This document shows, piece after piece, positions 27,819 to 36,000 of a stretch of 64,000 nt of DNA. Source of the stretch: Thiomonas sp. X19 (lineage in GTDB: Bacteria > Pseudomonadota > Gammaproteobacteria > Burkholderiales > Burkholderiaceae_C); NCBI RefSeq assembly GCF_900089495.1, contig NZ_LT605203.1, positions 62,001 through 126,000 on the forward strand, written 5' to 3'. Each line of letters opens with the position of its first letter. The first letter of the stretch is position 1. A program made the translations under genes and the position numbers. Below the pieces are notes generated by a model that was not told the DNA's origin, ran no database searches, and saw nothing but the letters and a program-made list of their open reading frames with translations.

Positions 27819-28898
27819 TCAGGAAATTTCTATCCCACCGGAGTCGTCACGCAATCCGTATTTTTTGATTTTCTCGACCAAGGTGGTGCGCCGCAGGCCC
27901 AGCTTGCTGGCCGCATGTGCGATCACATGACCGCTGACCCCAAGCGCTTGCTTGATGAGCGATCGTTCGATCCGTTCAAGGTAGCTCCGCAAATCGATGC
28001 CTTGTGCCGGCAGCACAGACTCGGGCGGCTCAGCCATCAACTGCATCAGATCGTGCAACCCATCTTCTGTGTCGGCAGCAAGTTCGACAGACAACGTTTG
28101 TGCGCCGGGCGTCAGCATTTTGGCCGGAAGGTCGCGCAGTTGCACCGTGGAGCCGGCATGCATGACAACCAGCCGCTCCATCAAATTGTGCAACTCGCGC
28201 ACATTACCTGGCCAGCGATAGCTCAGCAAGGCCTGCTGCACTCCGTCACCCATTCGGATATGGCCCAGGCCAATTTCTTCGAGGTTCAGTAGCGCCTGCT
28301 CGGCTAGCAGCAGAATGTCTTCGCCACGCGAGCGCAGCGGCGGAATCTGGATGGGAACAACGTGCAACCTGTAAAACAAGTCCTCACGGAAACGCCCAAG
28401 TTGGATTTGCTGTTCCAGATCGCGGTGCGTTGCCGCGACGATACGGGCGTGGGCCTGCAGCGTTTCAGAGCCGCCCACCCGCTCGAACGAGCGTTCTTGC
28501 AGAACTCGCAATATTTTCACTTGCAGCGGGGGGCTCATTTCAGCGATTTCATCAAGAAATAACGAGCCACGTCCCGCGAGTTCGAAACGCCCTTTCCTGG
28601 CCGCCTGCGCTCCGGTAAAAGCGCCGCGCTCGTGGCCAAACAACTCGCTTTCCATCAGTTCGCCCGGGATCGCGCCGCAATTGACCGCGACAAATGGCCG
28701 AAATGCGCGCGACGACCAGGCATGCAGCAAGCGCGCCACCAGTTCCTTGCCAGTGCCGGACTCGCCCTGGATCAGCACTGTGCTGTCCGTGGTGGCGACG
28801 CGGCGGATCAGTGTGCGCAACGCCACCATCGCCGAACTTTCGCCAAGGAGTTGCGGCTCGCGTTCCGCCTCGTCAATCTGTAGGGGTTTGGCTGTCAT
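27819..28898 (-). CDS. Sigma-54 activator, FleQ/FlrA-like but without N-terminal FleQ domain
   Basis: From the ATG at 28898 (359 residues) the AAA+ domain starts almost at once: LLGESSAMVALRTLIRRVAT, Walker A GESGTGKE, GAFTGA, Walker B SLFLDEIAEM, and VVPIQIPPLRSRGEDIL. The C-terminal helix-turn-helix (AASKLGLRRTTLVEKIKKYG) matches FleQ/FlrA master regulators. Full FleQ has about 130 further N-terminal residues, absent here. In Pseudomonas, FleQ binds c-di-GMP through its AAA+ domain; whether this protein does is unknown. It lies downstream of the fliD-to-SPOR genes and upstream of the second activator. Confidence 0.88.
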   Translation of the reverse strand: MTAKPLQIDEAEREPQLLGESSAMVALRTLIRRVATTDSTVLIQGESGTGKELVARLLHAWSSRAFRPFVAVNCGAIPGELMESELFGHERGAFTGAQAARKGRFELAGRGSLFLDEIAEMSPPLQVKILRVLQERSFERVGGSETLQAHARIVAATHRDLEQQIQLGRFREDLFYRLHVVPIQIPPLRSRGEDILLLAEQALLNLEEIGLGHIRMGDGVQQALLSYRWPGNVRELHNLMERLVVMHAGSTVQLRDLPAKMLTPGAQTLSVELAADTEDGLHDLMQLMAEPPESVLPAQGIDLRSYLERIERSLIKQALGVSGHVIAHAASKLGLRRTTLVEKIKKYGLRDDSGGIEIS

Positions 28899-28982
28899 TT
28901 GCAGCGCATTTTCGCATCCGAGACGGTGATGCTCCACACACCATGCGAGCACTGGCGGGGTTTTTGACTTGGCTAGCGCCGC

Positions 28983-29804
28983 CTAGCGTGCCAGCAGGTG
29001 GCGCAAATAATTGTCGGTTCCCAACAATTTTTTGATGCGCAACTGGGCGCGGCGGGCGCTATCGCGCGTCGGATAAGCGCCGACCAACAACAGGCTCAGA
29101 TCCATGGGTGTTTGCGGCGCCTTGCATGTCGCAAAGCCGTCGTGCCGCATGCGGATTCGCAATCGTTCGAAACGCCAGTCCTCGGCGAAAGCGCCAACCT
29201 GCACGTACCAACCCGGCCGGTGGCACATCGCTGATTTCGACGCTAGCCTGTGTCGTACGTTGGCACGCGCCTCCGTTGGGACCGGATTGGTCTTGATACG
29301 GCGCGCTTGCCTGGGGTGAAGACGCAGGCGATCAGTCTTGACCTTGTGCTCCAGATTTGCGAAATGCACGATAGGAGAATGGGCGGCCGGCTCAGCAGGC
29401 GCTGCAGAACCCGCATGATTGACATCGACGGCTTTCAATGGCTTAGACGCAGCATTCGCCAGCGTGTGCGCGGACGAGCTTGCGCTCGTGGGAGCCTGTG
29501 GGGTTGGACGTGATGCGGAAGCCGCATGTGCCGCGCCAGGAATCGCAGCCGCTGGATTCGGCGCATTTGGCTCGGCCGCAGATGCTGAAGTCGCGGGCTT
29601 GCTCGTAGCAATATGGGCTCCTGGGGCCTTGGCGCCTGGCTGGTTCACGACGACCGTCTTGATCTGGACCGCAGAGGTTCTGCCTGCCTGCAAAGAGCGG
29701 AGCGCGAACACGAGCAAGCCAACAAGCACCAGCACGGCCATCAGCAAAATGCCCCGATTGATCCAACGCAGGCGGTTTTGAATGGCGTCAAGTGAGTCGG
29801 TCAC
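28983..29804 (-). CDS. SPOR-domain membrane protein
   Basis: The 273-residue protein starts with a GTG at 29804 that overlaps the motD stop (GTGA), so it is coupled to motD. It has one membrane helix (ILLMAVLVLVGLLVFALRSL), a long Ala/Pro/Thr-rich periplasmic linker and a C-terminal SPOR-like domain: GWYVQVGAFAEDWRFERLRI and LSLLLVGAYPTRDSARRAQL. SPOR domains bind denuded glycan strands of peptidoglycan. Coupling to MotD, itself a peptidoglycan-binding stator-type protein, suggests a role in anchoring or placing the motor in the wall. No experimentally named homologue is recognised. Confidence 0.75.
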   Translation of the reverse strand: MTDSLDAIQNRLRWINRGILLMAVLVLVGLLVFALRSLQAGRTSAVQIKTVVVNQPGAKAPGAHIATSKPATSASAAEPNAPNPAAAIPGAAHAASASRPTPQAPTSASSSAHTLANAASKPLKAVDVNHAGSAAPAEPAAHSPIVHFANLEHKVKTDRLRLHPRQARRIKTNPVPTEARANVRHRLASKSAMCHRPGWYVQVGAFAEDWRFERLRIRMRHDGFATCKAPQTPMDLSLLLVGAYPTRDSARRAQLRIKKLLGTDNYLRHLLAR

Positions 29805-30694
29805 GAAGGATTTCCTGGATGGGTGGCCTTTGCTGGTATCGGTGCGGCGGGTGGCGCTATGCCGCCCACTGGTAATGCGGTGTCTGCGTTTTTGGGTTGC
29901 TCAGGGGACACGATCACGATGCTGACGCGTCGATTCGCGGCACGGCCTTCAGGTGTGGCGTTCGAAGCGATCGGATGATATTGCCCATACCCTGCAGCAA
30001 CCAGCCGTCCAGGGGAAACATTTTGTTGGATCAACATGTCCACGACCGAGACGGCGCGCATGGCCGATAACGCCCAATTGGACTGAAACTGCGCTGTGTG
30101 GATGGGCTTGTCATCGGTGTAGCCGTTAATCCGGACCTGGTAAGGCAAGCCGGCGAGCACACCAGCCACCTCCTGCAGCAGACCCTGAGCCACTGACGAC
30201 AACGCCGCCTGGCCGGAGGCGAACAACAGGTCGTCATGGATGTCGATAGCCACGCCCATCGGCGTCATGCGCACTTGCACTTCGCCTTGGCGAATTTGAC
30301 TGGCAAGGCGTGCCGCCATGGCCTGGGCGATGGCCTCGAGCTGTTGCCCAACCGGGTCGACCGGCGGTGATGCCGCACCTGACTTGGGCCCATGCGCTGC
30401 ATGTGCCATCGTCGGAATCGGCGCGATGTTTGTCGGCCTGGGCAGTGGCGGGAGGTCGATGACACTGGGCGTATTGGAGTAGGGCTGCCCGGTTTGAATC
30501 GGCTCTGGTGAGTTCGGCTGCCCCGTGAATGCTGTCACGAGGGTTTGCGACAGCACCTTGTACTTGCCTTCATTCAGCGAGGAGATGGAGTACATCACCA
30601 CGAAAAAGGCGAATAGCAGCGTGATGAAGTCAGCATACGAGACCAACCATCGCTCGTGGTTTTCGTGCTCCTCCTGTTGTTTTTTGCGCGCCAT
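29801..30694 (-). CDS. motD: MotB-like stator protein, MotD type
   Basis: The 297-residue protein starts MARKKQQEEHENHERWLVSY and has one membrane helix SYADFITLLFAFFVVMYSIS with the proton-carrying aspartate in YADF. A Pro-rich linker leads to an OmpA-like peptidoglycan-binding domain with INGYTDDKPIHTAQFQSNWA, GYGQYHPIASNATPEGRAAN and RRVSIVIV. These features are those of MotD, the second MotB of the MotCD stator. Its partner MotC, normally directly upstream, is not in the window; upstream is a PilZ gene. The classical motA-motB pair is at 61483-63330, so MotD may share MotA or pair with a distant MotC. Confidence 0.85.
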   Translation of the reverse strand: MARKKQQEEHENHERWLVSYADFITLLFAFFVVMYSISSLNEGKYKVLSQTLVTAFTGQPNSPEPIQTGQPYSNTPSVIDLPPLPRPTNIAPIPTMAHAAHGPKSGAASPPVDPVGQQLEAIAQAMAARLASQIRQGEVQVRMTPMGVAIDIHDDLLFASGQAALSSVAQGLLQEVAGVLAGLPYQVRINGYTDDKPIHTAQFQSNWALSAMRAVSVVDMLIQQNVSPGRLVAAGYGQYHPIASNATPEGRAANRRVSIVIVSPEQPKNADTALPVGGIAPPAAPIPAKATHPGNPS

Positions 30695-30767
30695 GTGAAC
30701 GGATCTCCGAATTGAGCAATGGCCTCGGTTCATCGCACCGATTCGGATGTTGCCGCGCACGACAGCG

Positions 30768-31349
30768 TCATAGCCCTGAGCGCTGCCGCGCGATCTGCCT
30801 GCGGTGATGGCGAAAGATGAAACGCTCCAGGTCGTTTTGCAAGGCTTCGTCCAACGGCTCGATCTGCAGACGGTGCCACAGCAAATCGTTTTCCACCGAC
30901 TCTTCCACGATCTGACCCGGAAGCATCAGCGGCAAGGCAATGCGGTGGCGCAGATAGATGCGCGCCCAAACCCGCCGGCCAACGCCAACCGCCTCCTCGC
31001 TGCCCCAGTGCAAATACCGCGCCGACAACACGCATGGCCTTTCCTCGGGGATGGTGTTCATGCCGCGAAGCGCCGTACTGGCCATGATCAACAGCAGGTC
31101 GATACGCCGTTCGAGCTGTTGGATGGCATCGTTGCGGCCATGTTCCGTGTCCACGCCCGCACGCGGATCATCCAGCATCAGCAGAGCACGGAGCAGGGTT
31201 GTGTTGTCGATCATCACGTCGGCCAATGCAGACGCCGGTGTGATCGTGTCCACCCAATCCAGTGGCATGCGGCCTTCCAAGCGCACCGCATCGGCGTGCG
31301 GCAACCTGGAAGGCGTATCGAGCGGTTCTGGCGTACCGGTTGCGGTCAT
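30768..31349 (-). CDS. Atypical (tPilZ-like) PilZ domain protein
   Basis: The 193-residue protein has RNDAIQQLERRIDLLLIMAS, a long helix, before a PilZ-like beta region: CVLSARYLHWGSEEAVGVGR, VWARIYLRHRIALPLMLPGQ and ERFIFRHHRRQIARQR. This layout and the position directly after fliS match the atypical tetrameric PilZ proteins of Xanthomonas flagellar clusters. The canonical c-di-GMP motifs RxxxR and D/NxSxxG are not obvious, so c-di-GMP binding is not certain. It probably acts in the cytoplasm on flagellar assembly or the nearby regulators. Confidence 0.7.
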   Translation of the reverse strand: MTATGTPEPLDTPSRLPHADAVRLEGRMPLDWVDTITPASALADVMIDNTTLLRALLMLDDPRAGVDTEHGRNDAIQQLERRIDLLLIMASTALRGMNTIPEERPCVLSARYLHWGSEEAVGVGRRVWARIYLRHRIALPLMLPGQIVEESVENDLLWHRLQIEPLDEALQNDLERFIFRHHRRQIARQRSGL

Positions 31350-31430
31350 GGCATGGCTTCACCTGCGAGCTAGCGCGACAACTGCGCTGCGCACAGCATA
31401 ACCCGCTGCGACAACCGTGCATGGGCAGCT

Positions 31431-31808
31431 TCAGCCCCGGCGCAGACCTTCAAGCCAGGAGTCGCGCAGAGCGGTGACCACAGCATCGCAATCATCGATG
31501 GCTTGCACGTCGTCGAAGATATTGGCCTGGCCCAGACGCTCCAATAAATAGCGATAAATACCCTCAAGCCGATGCCCCAACGGCGTAACTTCTGGCGCGC
31601 CGGGCAAGGCCACCAAGAGATGCTCAACGATCTGGTAAGACTTGTTCAGGGCCAGCAGCTTGCGGTCGGTCGCGCTGTCAGCAATGGCTGCTCTGGCACG
31701 CCGCAAATATTCCAGAATCCCGTCCAGACCCAATACGAGAAGCTTGTCTTCGGGCACGCCCTGCTGCCCGACCTGACGATAAGCCTGTACAGCCAATCCT
31801 GCGCTCAT
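31431..31808 (-). CDS. fliS: Flagellin chaperone FliS
   Basis: The 125-residue helical protein has the FliS pattern: AYRQVG at the N-terminus, LLVLGLDGILEYLRRARAAI (helix 2), LNKSYQIVEHLLVALPGAP and RLEGIYRYLLERLGQANI. FliS binds the flagellin C-terminus in the cytoplasm and delivers it to FlhA. In FliW-bearing bacteria it competes with FliW for flagellin, and fliW is present in this window. It follows fliD by 18 bases. Confidence 0.93.
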   Translation of the reverse strand: MSAGLAVQAYRQVGQQGVPEDKLLVLGLDGILEYLRRARAAIADSATDRKLLALNKSYQIVEHLLVALPGAPEVTPLGHRLEGIYRYLLERLGQANIFDDVQAIDDCDAVVTALRDSWLEGLRRG

Positions 31809-31826
31809 AGACGTCTCCTAAATTTT

Positions 31827-33788
31827 TCAACCACTGGTTGACGAAGAACTGCTGGAACTGCCGGTATTGAAAAATGCCGTCAGATATTGACCCACCGACT
31901 GTAGTTGCGCCACCTGGGTCTGCATGGCGTTGAACTGTTGCTGCAGCAAGGCGGTCTGGGCCGTCGCGCTGCTTTGCAACTGGGTGATCTGCTGGTTGAT
32001 GCTGGTGATGGTGCTGTTGATGCCACTGGTGGCCGCCGAAACAAAGCCGCTCTGCGTGTTGAGGGCCTGCGTCAGGATGGCATTCATTTGCTGGTAGATG
32101 CCCTGGCTGACAGTGACAGTCCCGAGGCTTCCCGTGCCTTGGCCAGTCACGCTCACTTGCAATCCGAGCGCCGCACCCGGCCCGGTGGCCGTGAGTTGCT
32201 GGCCAGCGCCGCTGCCGGTCTGGCCGTTGATCGAGCCAAGCACGTCCATCCCCTTGCCCGTGAGCAATGTGGTGCCAATGCCAGTGCTACCACTTGATGC
32301 CGCCTGGGTGGACACCACCGTGAAACTTTGCGCACTACCGTAGCCGGACGATTGGAATTGCAAGCTGCCGTTATTGTTGATGGCCGCGATGTTGCTTAGA
32401 CCTTGCTGAGTCAACGTGGCATTGATGGTGGCAACGATGGCGCTGATCGTTGCACCCGAGGCCAGTTGCACCGATACGCTGGTCGCTCCCGAGCCAATCA
32501 CCAGGGTTTCGGCGCTGCTCAAACCGCCACTTGCAATCGGGTTGGCCGCCGTGACGCTAGCCTGCGCTGCGGGTGTTGTCACGTTCACCGCATAGGTTCC
32601 GGGTTGGGTGCTGTTGCCGGCGCCGATGTACTGCACGTTGGCGTTGGTCGCGCTACCCACTTGGCCGAACAAGCCGGCCACGGCGTTGTAATTGCTCGAA
32701 AGCGCCTGGTTCAAGGTGCCCGAGTTCAGCACCAGAGTGCCGTTCTGCGCCAAGCTCAGGCCCACCGCTCCCAACGAGGTGTAAGAACTGCCGGGCGTCG
32801 TGCCAATGCCCTGGCCACTGATCAGATTGAGCAACTGCGTGCGCAGCGTCTGGATGCCGGCGTTACCAATCAACGGACCGCTCTGGCCGGACGATCCACT
32901 CGTGCCAGTTCCACCGTTGAAAGCGGTGAGCTGGTTCAAGGTGCTCATGGTCGAGTTGAACGCCGTGACGAAACTCTGCACCGAGGTGACAAAGGCGCTG
33001 GAATCATTGGCCACGGTCAGCGTTGTCGAACCACTTGCTTGCAACAGGTTCAGACTCACTCCCGGTATCGCACCACTCACCGTGTTCGTGGCGCTCGTGA
33101 TGGCCAGGCCGTTGATGCTGACTGAAGCGTTTTGCGCCGTCTGGCTCTGGGTCATGCCACCGGACGCACCGGCGCTGTAACTCAGGGCCGCCAGCGCACC
33201 TGTCGCACCGCTGGTGCTCACGGTAAACGCATTGGCTGCGCCGGTATTGTTGCCGGTGAGAGTCAGGCGGTAACCCGTGCCGTCGTAAATGACTGCGGCG
33301 TTCACACCGCTATTCGACCCATTGATGGCCGCGGCAATGCCATTGAGCGTGTTGTTGCCGCTTCCAATACTGATATTGGTGACCGATCCACTGCCCACCT
33401 GGATTTGCAAAGTACCCGTGCCAACTGCCGTGTTGGTGGCCGATGTGAAGTCCTGCGAGTACACGCTCTGCGTCTGTGCCAGAACGATGTTGCTCAATGA
33501 ATAGCTGCCCAGCGGTGCGTTCGCGCTGGCCGTTCCTGAGACTGCACTGGTGTTGTTCAGATTGACCGTGCGATTGTTCAGGCTGGTGACGTTTTGCAAA
33601 CTGCCCACGGCCGACTGCAGGCTTGAGAGACTGTTCTGCACCGAGCCCCAGGCGCTCAGGGTCGTCTGGTAGGACTGTTCCTGGTTCTGCAACAGGGTGA
33701 TGGGTTGCTGGTAAGCCGCGCTGAGCGTGGTGATCAGCGACTGCACATTGATTCCACTCACCAAACCCGAAATGGACACCGACGACAT
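31827..33788 (-). CDS. fliD: Flagellar filament cap protein FliD
   Basis: The 653-residue protein begins MSSVSISGLVSGINVQSLIT, the family N-terminus, with ITLLQNQEQSYQTTLSAWGS. The C-terminus has the coiled coil INQQITQLQSSATAQTALLQ then QQFNAMQTQVAQLQSVGQYL and ends in a serine run. It is longer than the usual 450-480 residues because the outer domains are expanded and Gly/Ser/Thr/Asn-rich. FliD caps the filament and folds incoming flagellin. It follows a sigma-28 promoter at 33822-33848 and precedes fliS. Confidence 0.95.
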   Translation of the reverse strand: MSSVSISGLVSGINVQSLITTLSAAYQQPITLLQNQEQSYQTTLSAWGSVQNSLSSLQSAVGSLQNVTSLNNRTVNLNNTSAVSGTASANAPLGSYSLSNIVLAQTQSVYSQDFTSATNTAVGTGTLQIQVGSGSVTNISIGSGNNTLNGIAAAINGSNSGVNAAVIYDGTGYRLTLTGNNTGAANAFTVSTSGATGALAALSYSAGASGGMTQSQTAQNASVSINGLAITSATNTVSGAIPGVSLNLLQASGSTTLTVANDSSAFVTSVQSFVTAFNSTMSTLNQLTAFNGGTGTSGSSGQSGPLIGNAGIQTLRTQLLNLISGQGIGTTPGSSYTSLGAVGLSLAQNGTLVLNSGTLNQALSSNYNAVAGLFGQVGSATNANVQYIGAGNSTQPGTYAVNVTTPAAQASVTAANPIASGGLSSAETLVIGSGATSVSVQLASGATISAIVATINATLTQQGLSNIAAINNNGSLQFQSSGYGSAQSFTVVSTQAASSGSTGIGTTLLTGKGMDVLGSINGQTGSGAGQQLTATGPGAALGLQVSVTGQGTGSLGTVTVSQGIYQQMNAILTQALNTQSGFVSAATSGINSTITSINQQITQLQSSATAQTALLQQQFNAMQTQVAQLQSVGQYLTAFFNTGSSSSSSSTSG

Positions 33789-33821
33789 GGTTGACTCCGA
33801 ATGCGTATTCGCTTGTCTGAC

Positions 33822-33848
33822 TTAACGGCGCAGCCGCCGCAAACTTGA
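33822..33848 (-). promoter_or_regulatory. Sigma-28 promoter of fliD
   Basis: On the minus strand TCAAGTTT and GCCGTTAA are separated by exactly 11 bases, close to the FliA consensus (TAAAGTTT-N11-GCCGATAA). Start expected about 30 bases before fliD. Confidence 0.8.
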
Positions 33849-33872
33849 AGCACAGCAAGCACAAGCCCTTGC

Positions 33873-34301
33873 TCAGGCTTTTCCTTTCAGCAAAGTGCCT
33901 GGTGGCACACCCTGAGCCGTGCCCTGCGTCGCGGCCTTCGCAACCTGTTCCGCCGGAAGGTAATAGTGGAAAAAAACTTGCTGCGTCACATTGTCTTTGA
34001 GCTCCACAAGCACCTGCCCCGGATGATCGCCACCAGGGTCGAGTCCCGCGGTCAGCGCGACCGAAGACTCCTGCGCACTGAGCTGCTTCTGCGCTTTGTC
34101 CACAGCCTGGGCCGATTTTGCAGCCGGTGCCGTGTCGGGACTCGCCGGTGGCGTTGCGCCGCCAGCCGGAGCATGCGCTGGTCCAGGCAATGACGCGTCA
34201 GCACCAGCAGGCGGTTTGGCTGCGATGGGGGGCAGATCGCCCGCTGACCGTTTTTGCACACCGCCCGCATCGGGCAGTCCTGCCACACCTTGAATGTTCA
34301 T
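33873..34301 (-). CDS. flaG: FlaG-like flagellar protein
   Basis: The 142-residue protein has a Pro/Ala-rich N-terminus and a C-terminal FlaG-type fold: QAVDKAQKQLSAQESSVALT, then VLVELKDNVTQQVFFHYYLP and AEQVAKAA. The pattern of a helix, two strands and a final I/LPxE helix is that of FlaG. It lies between fliC and fliD, the usual place. FlaG influences filament length in several bacteria; its molecular role is not settled. Sequence similarity is modest, so the symbol rests on position and fold pattern. Confidence 0.75.
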   Translation of the reverse strand: MNIQGVAGLPDAGGVQKRSAGDLPPIAAKPPAGADASLPGPAHAPAGGATPPASPDTAPAAKSAQAVDKAQKQLSAQESSVALTAGLDPGGDHPGQVLVELKDNVTQQVFFHYYLPAEQVAKAATQGTAQGVPPGTLLKGKA

Positions 34302-34368
34302 GATGCCCCCGCCAAGAACCGGTTAAAAACGCGAACAACTCCCCAAACAAAACCACCTTTCAGATGGC

Positions 34369-34401
34369 AAAACCCCCGGGACGCCTTGCAGCCCCCGGGG
34401 G
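34369..34401 (-). terminator. Rho-independent terminator of fliC
   Basis: On the minus strand CCCCCGGG and CCCGGGGG form an 8-bp GC stem, followed by TTTT, 27 bases past the fliC stop. Confidence 0.8.
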
Positions 34402-34427
34402 AAGTCTTGGTCAAGCCTCAGACTGGT

Positions 34428-35903
34428 TTACGGCAGCAGCTTCAAGTAGCTCTGCTGCAGCGAGTTGGCCTGCGCCAGAGTGGAGATGCCGGCTTGCTGA
34501 AGAATTTGATACTTCGACAGTTGCGTCGTCGCCTGGGCGATGTTCGCATCCTGCACCACGGACTGGGCCGCCTGCAGATTGGTCGCGGTGGTCTGCGAGT
34601 TCTGCACCGAGGCTTGAATCCGGTTTTGAATCGCACCTAGCGCACCACCTTGCTGGTTCAGGGCATTGATGGCGTTATCGATGATCGAGATGGCCTGATT
34701 CGAACCTTGGACTGTGGACACATTCACGGTCGAGGCGGCGTTCAGCGAACTGATGTTGGCCAGGCCGATACTGGTGCCGCCGCTCAGCGAGTAGCCCTGG
34801 GTGGACTGCAACTGGACGAAGCCCTGCACCAGTGCCGTGCCCGAGCCGCTGCTAATGGCTGTCGCCGAACCTGCTTGCAGGGTGCCACTGCCGCCGAAAC
34901 CAGAAACCAGGATGTTCTGTCCTTGGTTCTGGCTCAACACCAACTGGTTGCTGGAATTCACACTGGCCGCGATACCGGTTTGTGCCGTGCTGTTGTTGAT
35001 CGACGCGACCAGTCCGCTCAGGCCAGTGGGGTCGGTGCTGGTCACGTTGGCCGAGATGTTGACGGTATTGGTCGGGCTGCCGGAGGTGCCGTTGCTCAGC
35101 GAGAACGAGAACGAACCCGTGGTCACGGTGAAAGCCACGCTGGTATTGGCCGTTGCGCTCACCCCGGTTTGCTGGGTGATCGCATTGAACGCGGCGGCGA
35201 TGTTGGACGCCGATTCGTCAGCCGTGACGGCAACGCCGCTTGCACCCGCCGATCCTGAAATTGAGACGGTACCTGCAGTGAAGCCGCCAGCCCCGGTGTT
35301 GATGGTGTAAGCGGAGCCGTAGCCGTTATTGGTGACCGATCCGCTGGCACCTGCGTAAACCGTGCCGCTTGTGCCGATCGTGTTGACGCCAATGGAGTTG
35401 GCCTGCGAGTTCGCGATGGAAACATTGATCACCTGATTGGCATTCGCGCCGACCTGGAACTGCTGGCCGGAGAAGCTGCCGTCGAGGATGTTCTGCCCGT
35501 TGAACTGGGTTTGCGTCGCAATCGTTTGAACCTGGGCCAGCAGTTGAGACACCACGCCTTGCAGGGAAGCCCGGTCCGACGAGGTGTTGGAGCCGTTGGC
35601 CGACTGAACGGCGATGGTGCGGATCTGCTGCAGCAGGTTGGTTTCGTTTTGCAGCGCGCCGGTGGCGGTTTGCACGAGCGAAACGGCCTGGTTGCCGTTC
35701 GACACCGCTTGGTTCAAGCCGTTGATCTGGGTCTGGAAGCGCTGGGCGATGGCGTAGCCAGCAGGATTGTCGGACGGGCCGTTGATCTGCTTGCCGGTGG
35801 AGAGTTGCTGGATGTAGGTGCTGAGGCTGCTTGATGTGCTGCCGAGGGCGTTGAGTGTATTCAGCGCGTTGACGTTGGTGTTGATGATGCCGGAAATGGC
35901 CAT
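34428..35903 (-). CDS. fliC: Flagellin FliC
   Basis: The 491-residue protein starts MAISGIINTNVNALNTLNAL, the conserved D0 N-terminus, with SSSLSTYIQQLSTGKQINGP and QTATGALQNETNLLQQIRTI. The C-terminal D0/D1 helices include DNAINALNQQGGALGAIQNR and ANIAQATTQLSKYQILQQAG. The middle 250 residues (D2/D3) are Gly/Ser/Thr/Asn-rich and variable, with many possible glycosylation serines and threonines. A GGAG site lies 8 bases upstream of the ATG. An in-frame upstream ATG exists 24 bases earlier. Transcription is from a sigma-28 promoter at 35974-36000, and the leader carries hairpins that look like CsrA sites. It is the only flagellin gene in the window. Confidence 0.97.
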   Translation of the reverse strand: MAISGIINTNVNALNTLNALGSTSSSLSTYIQQLSTGKQINGPSDNPAGYAIAQRFQTQINGLNQAVSNGNQAVSLVQTATGALQNETNLLQQIRTIAVQSANGSNTSSDRASLQGVVSQLLAQVQTIATQTQFNGQNILDGSFSGQQFQVGANANQVINVSIANSQANSIGVNTIGTSGTVYAGASGSVTNNGYGSAYTINTGAGGFTAGTVSISGSAGASGVAVTADESASNIAAAFNAITQQTGVSATANTSVAFTVTTGSFSFSLSNGTSGSPTNTVNISANVTSTDPTGLSGLVASINNSTAQTGIAASVNSSNQLVLSQNQGQNILVSGFGGSGTLQAGSATAISSGSGTALVQGFVQLQSTQGYSLSGGTSIGLANISSLNAASTVNVSTVQGSNQAISIIDNAINALNQQGGALGAIQNRIQASVQNSQTTATNLQAAQSVVQDANIAQATTQLSKYQILQQAGISTLAQANSLQQSYLKLLP

Positions 35904-35909
35904 TTTGTT

Positions 35910-35962
35910 GCTCCTGTGGATGGACATGATCCGGCGTCCCTGCCGGATGCAGGCAAACCTGC
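35910..35962 (-). promoter_or_regulatory. fliC leader hairpins with two putative CsrA sites
   Basis: On the minus strand the leader has two adjacent hairpins: GCAGG-TTTG-CCTGC (35949-35962), then ATCCGGC-AGGGAC-GCCGGAT (35929-35948). The hexaloop AGGGAC fits ANGGAN, the CsrA/RsmA recognition loop. A second GGA lies in the Shine-Dalgarno ACAGGAGC (near 35910-35918). The two GGA motifs are about 25 bases apart, within the range in which one CsrA dimer bridges two sites. csrA and fliW are at 59674-60472. Function is inferred. Confidence 0.6.
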
Positions 35963-35973
35963 CCGCACCTGGG

Positions 35974-36000
35974 TTGACGGCACGCCACCGCCAGACTTTA
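35974..36000 (-). promoter_or_regulatory. Sigma-28 promoter of fliC
   Basis: TAAAGTCT and GCCGTCAA are 11 bases apart on the minus strand. The first TAA of the -35 box is also the stop codon of the upstream gene (35998-36000). Confidence 0.85.

Noticed and set aside
34428..35903. Gly/Ser/Thr repeats in fliC and similar stretches in fliD, flgE, flgK as a possible CRISPR or tandem array
   Set aside because: They are coding low-complexity regions without regular repeat units or spacers; no CRISPR array or tRNA gene was seen in the window.
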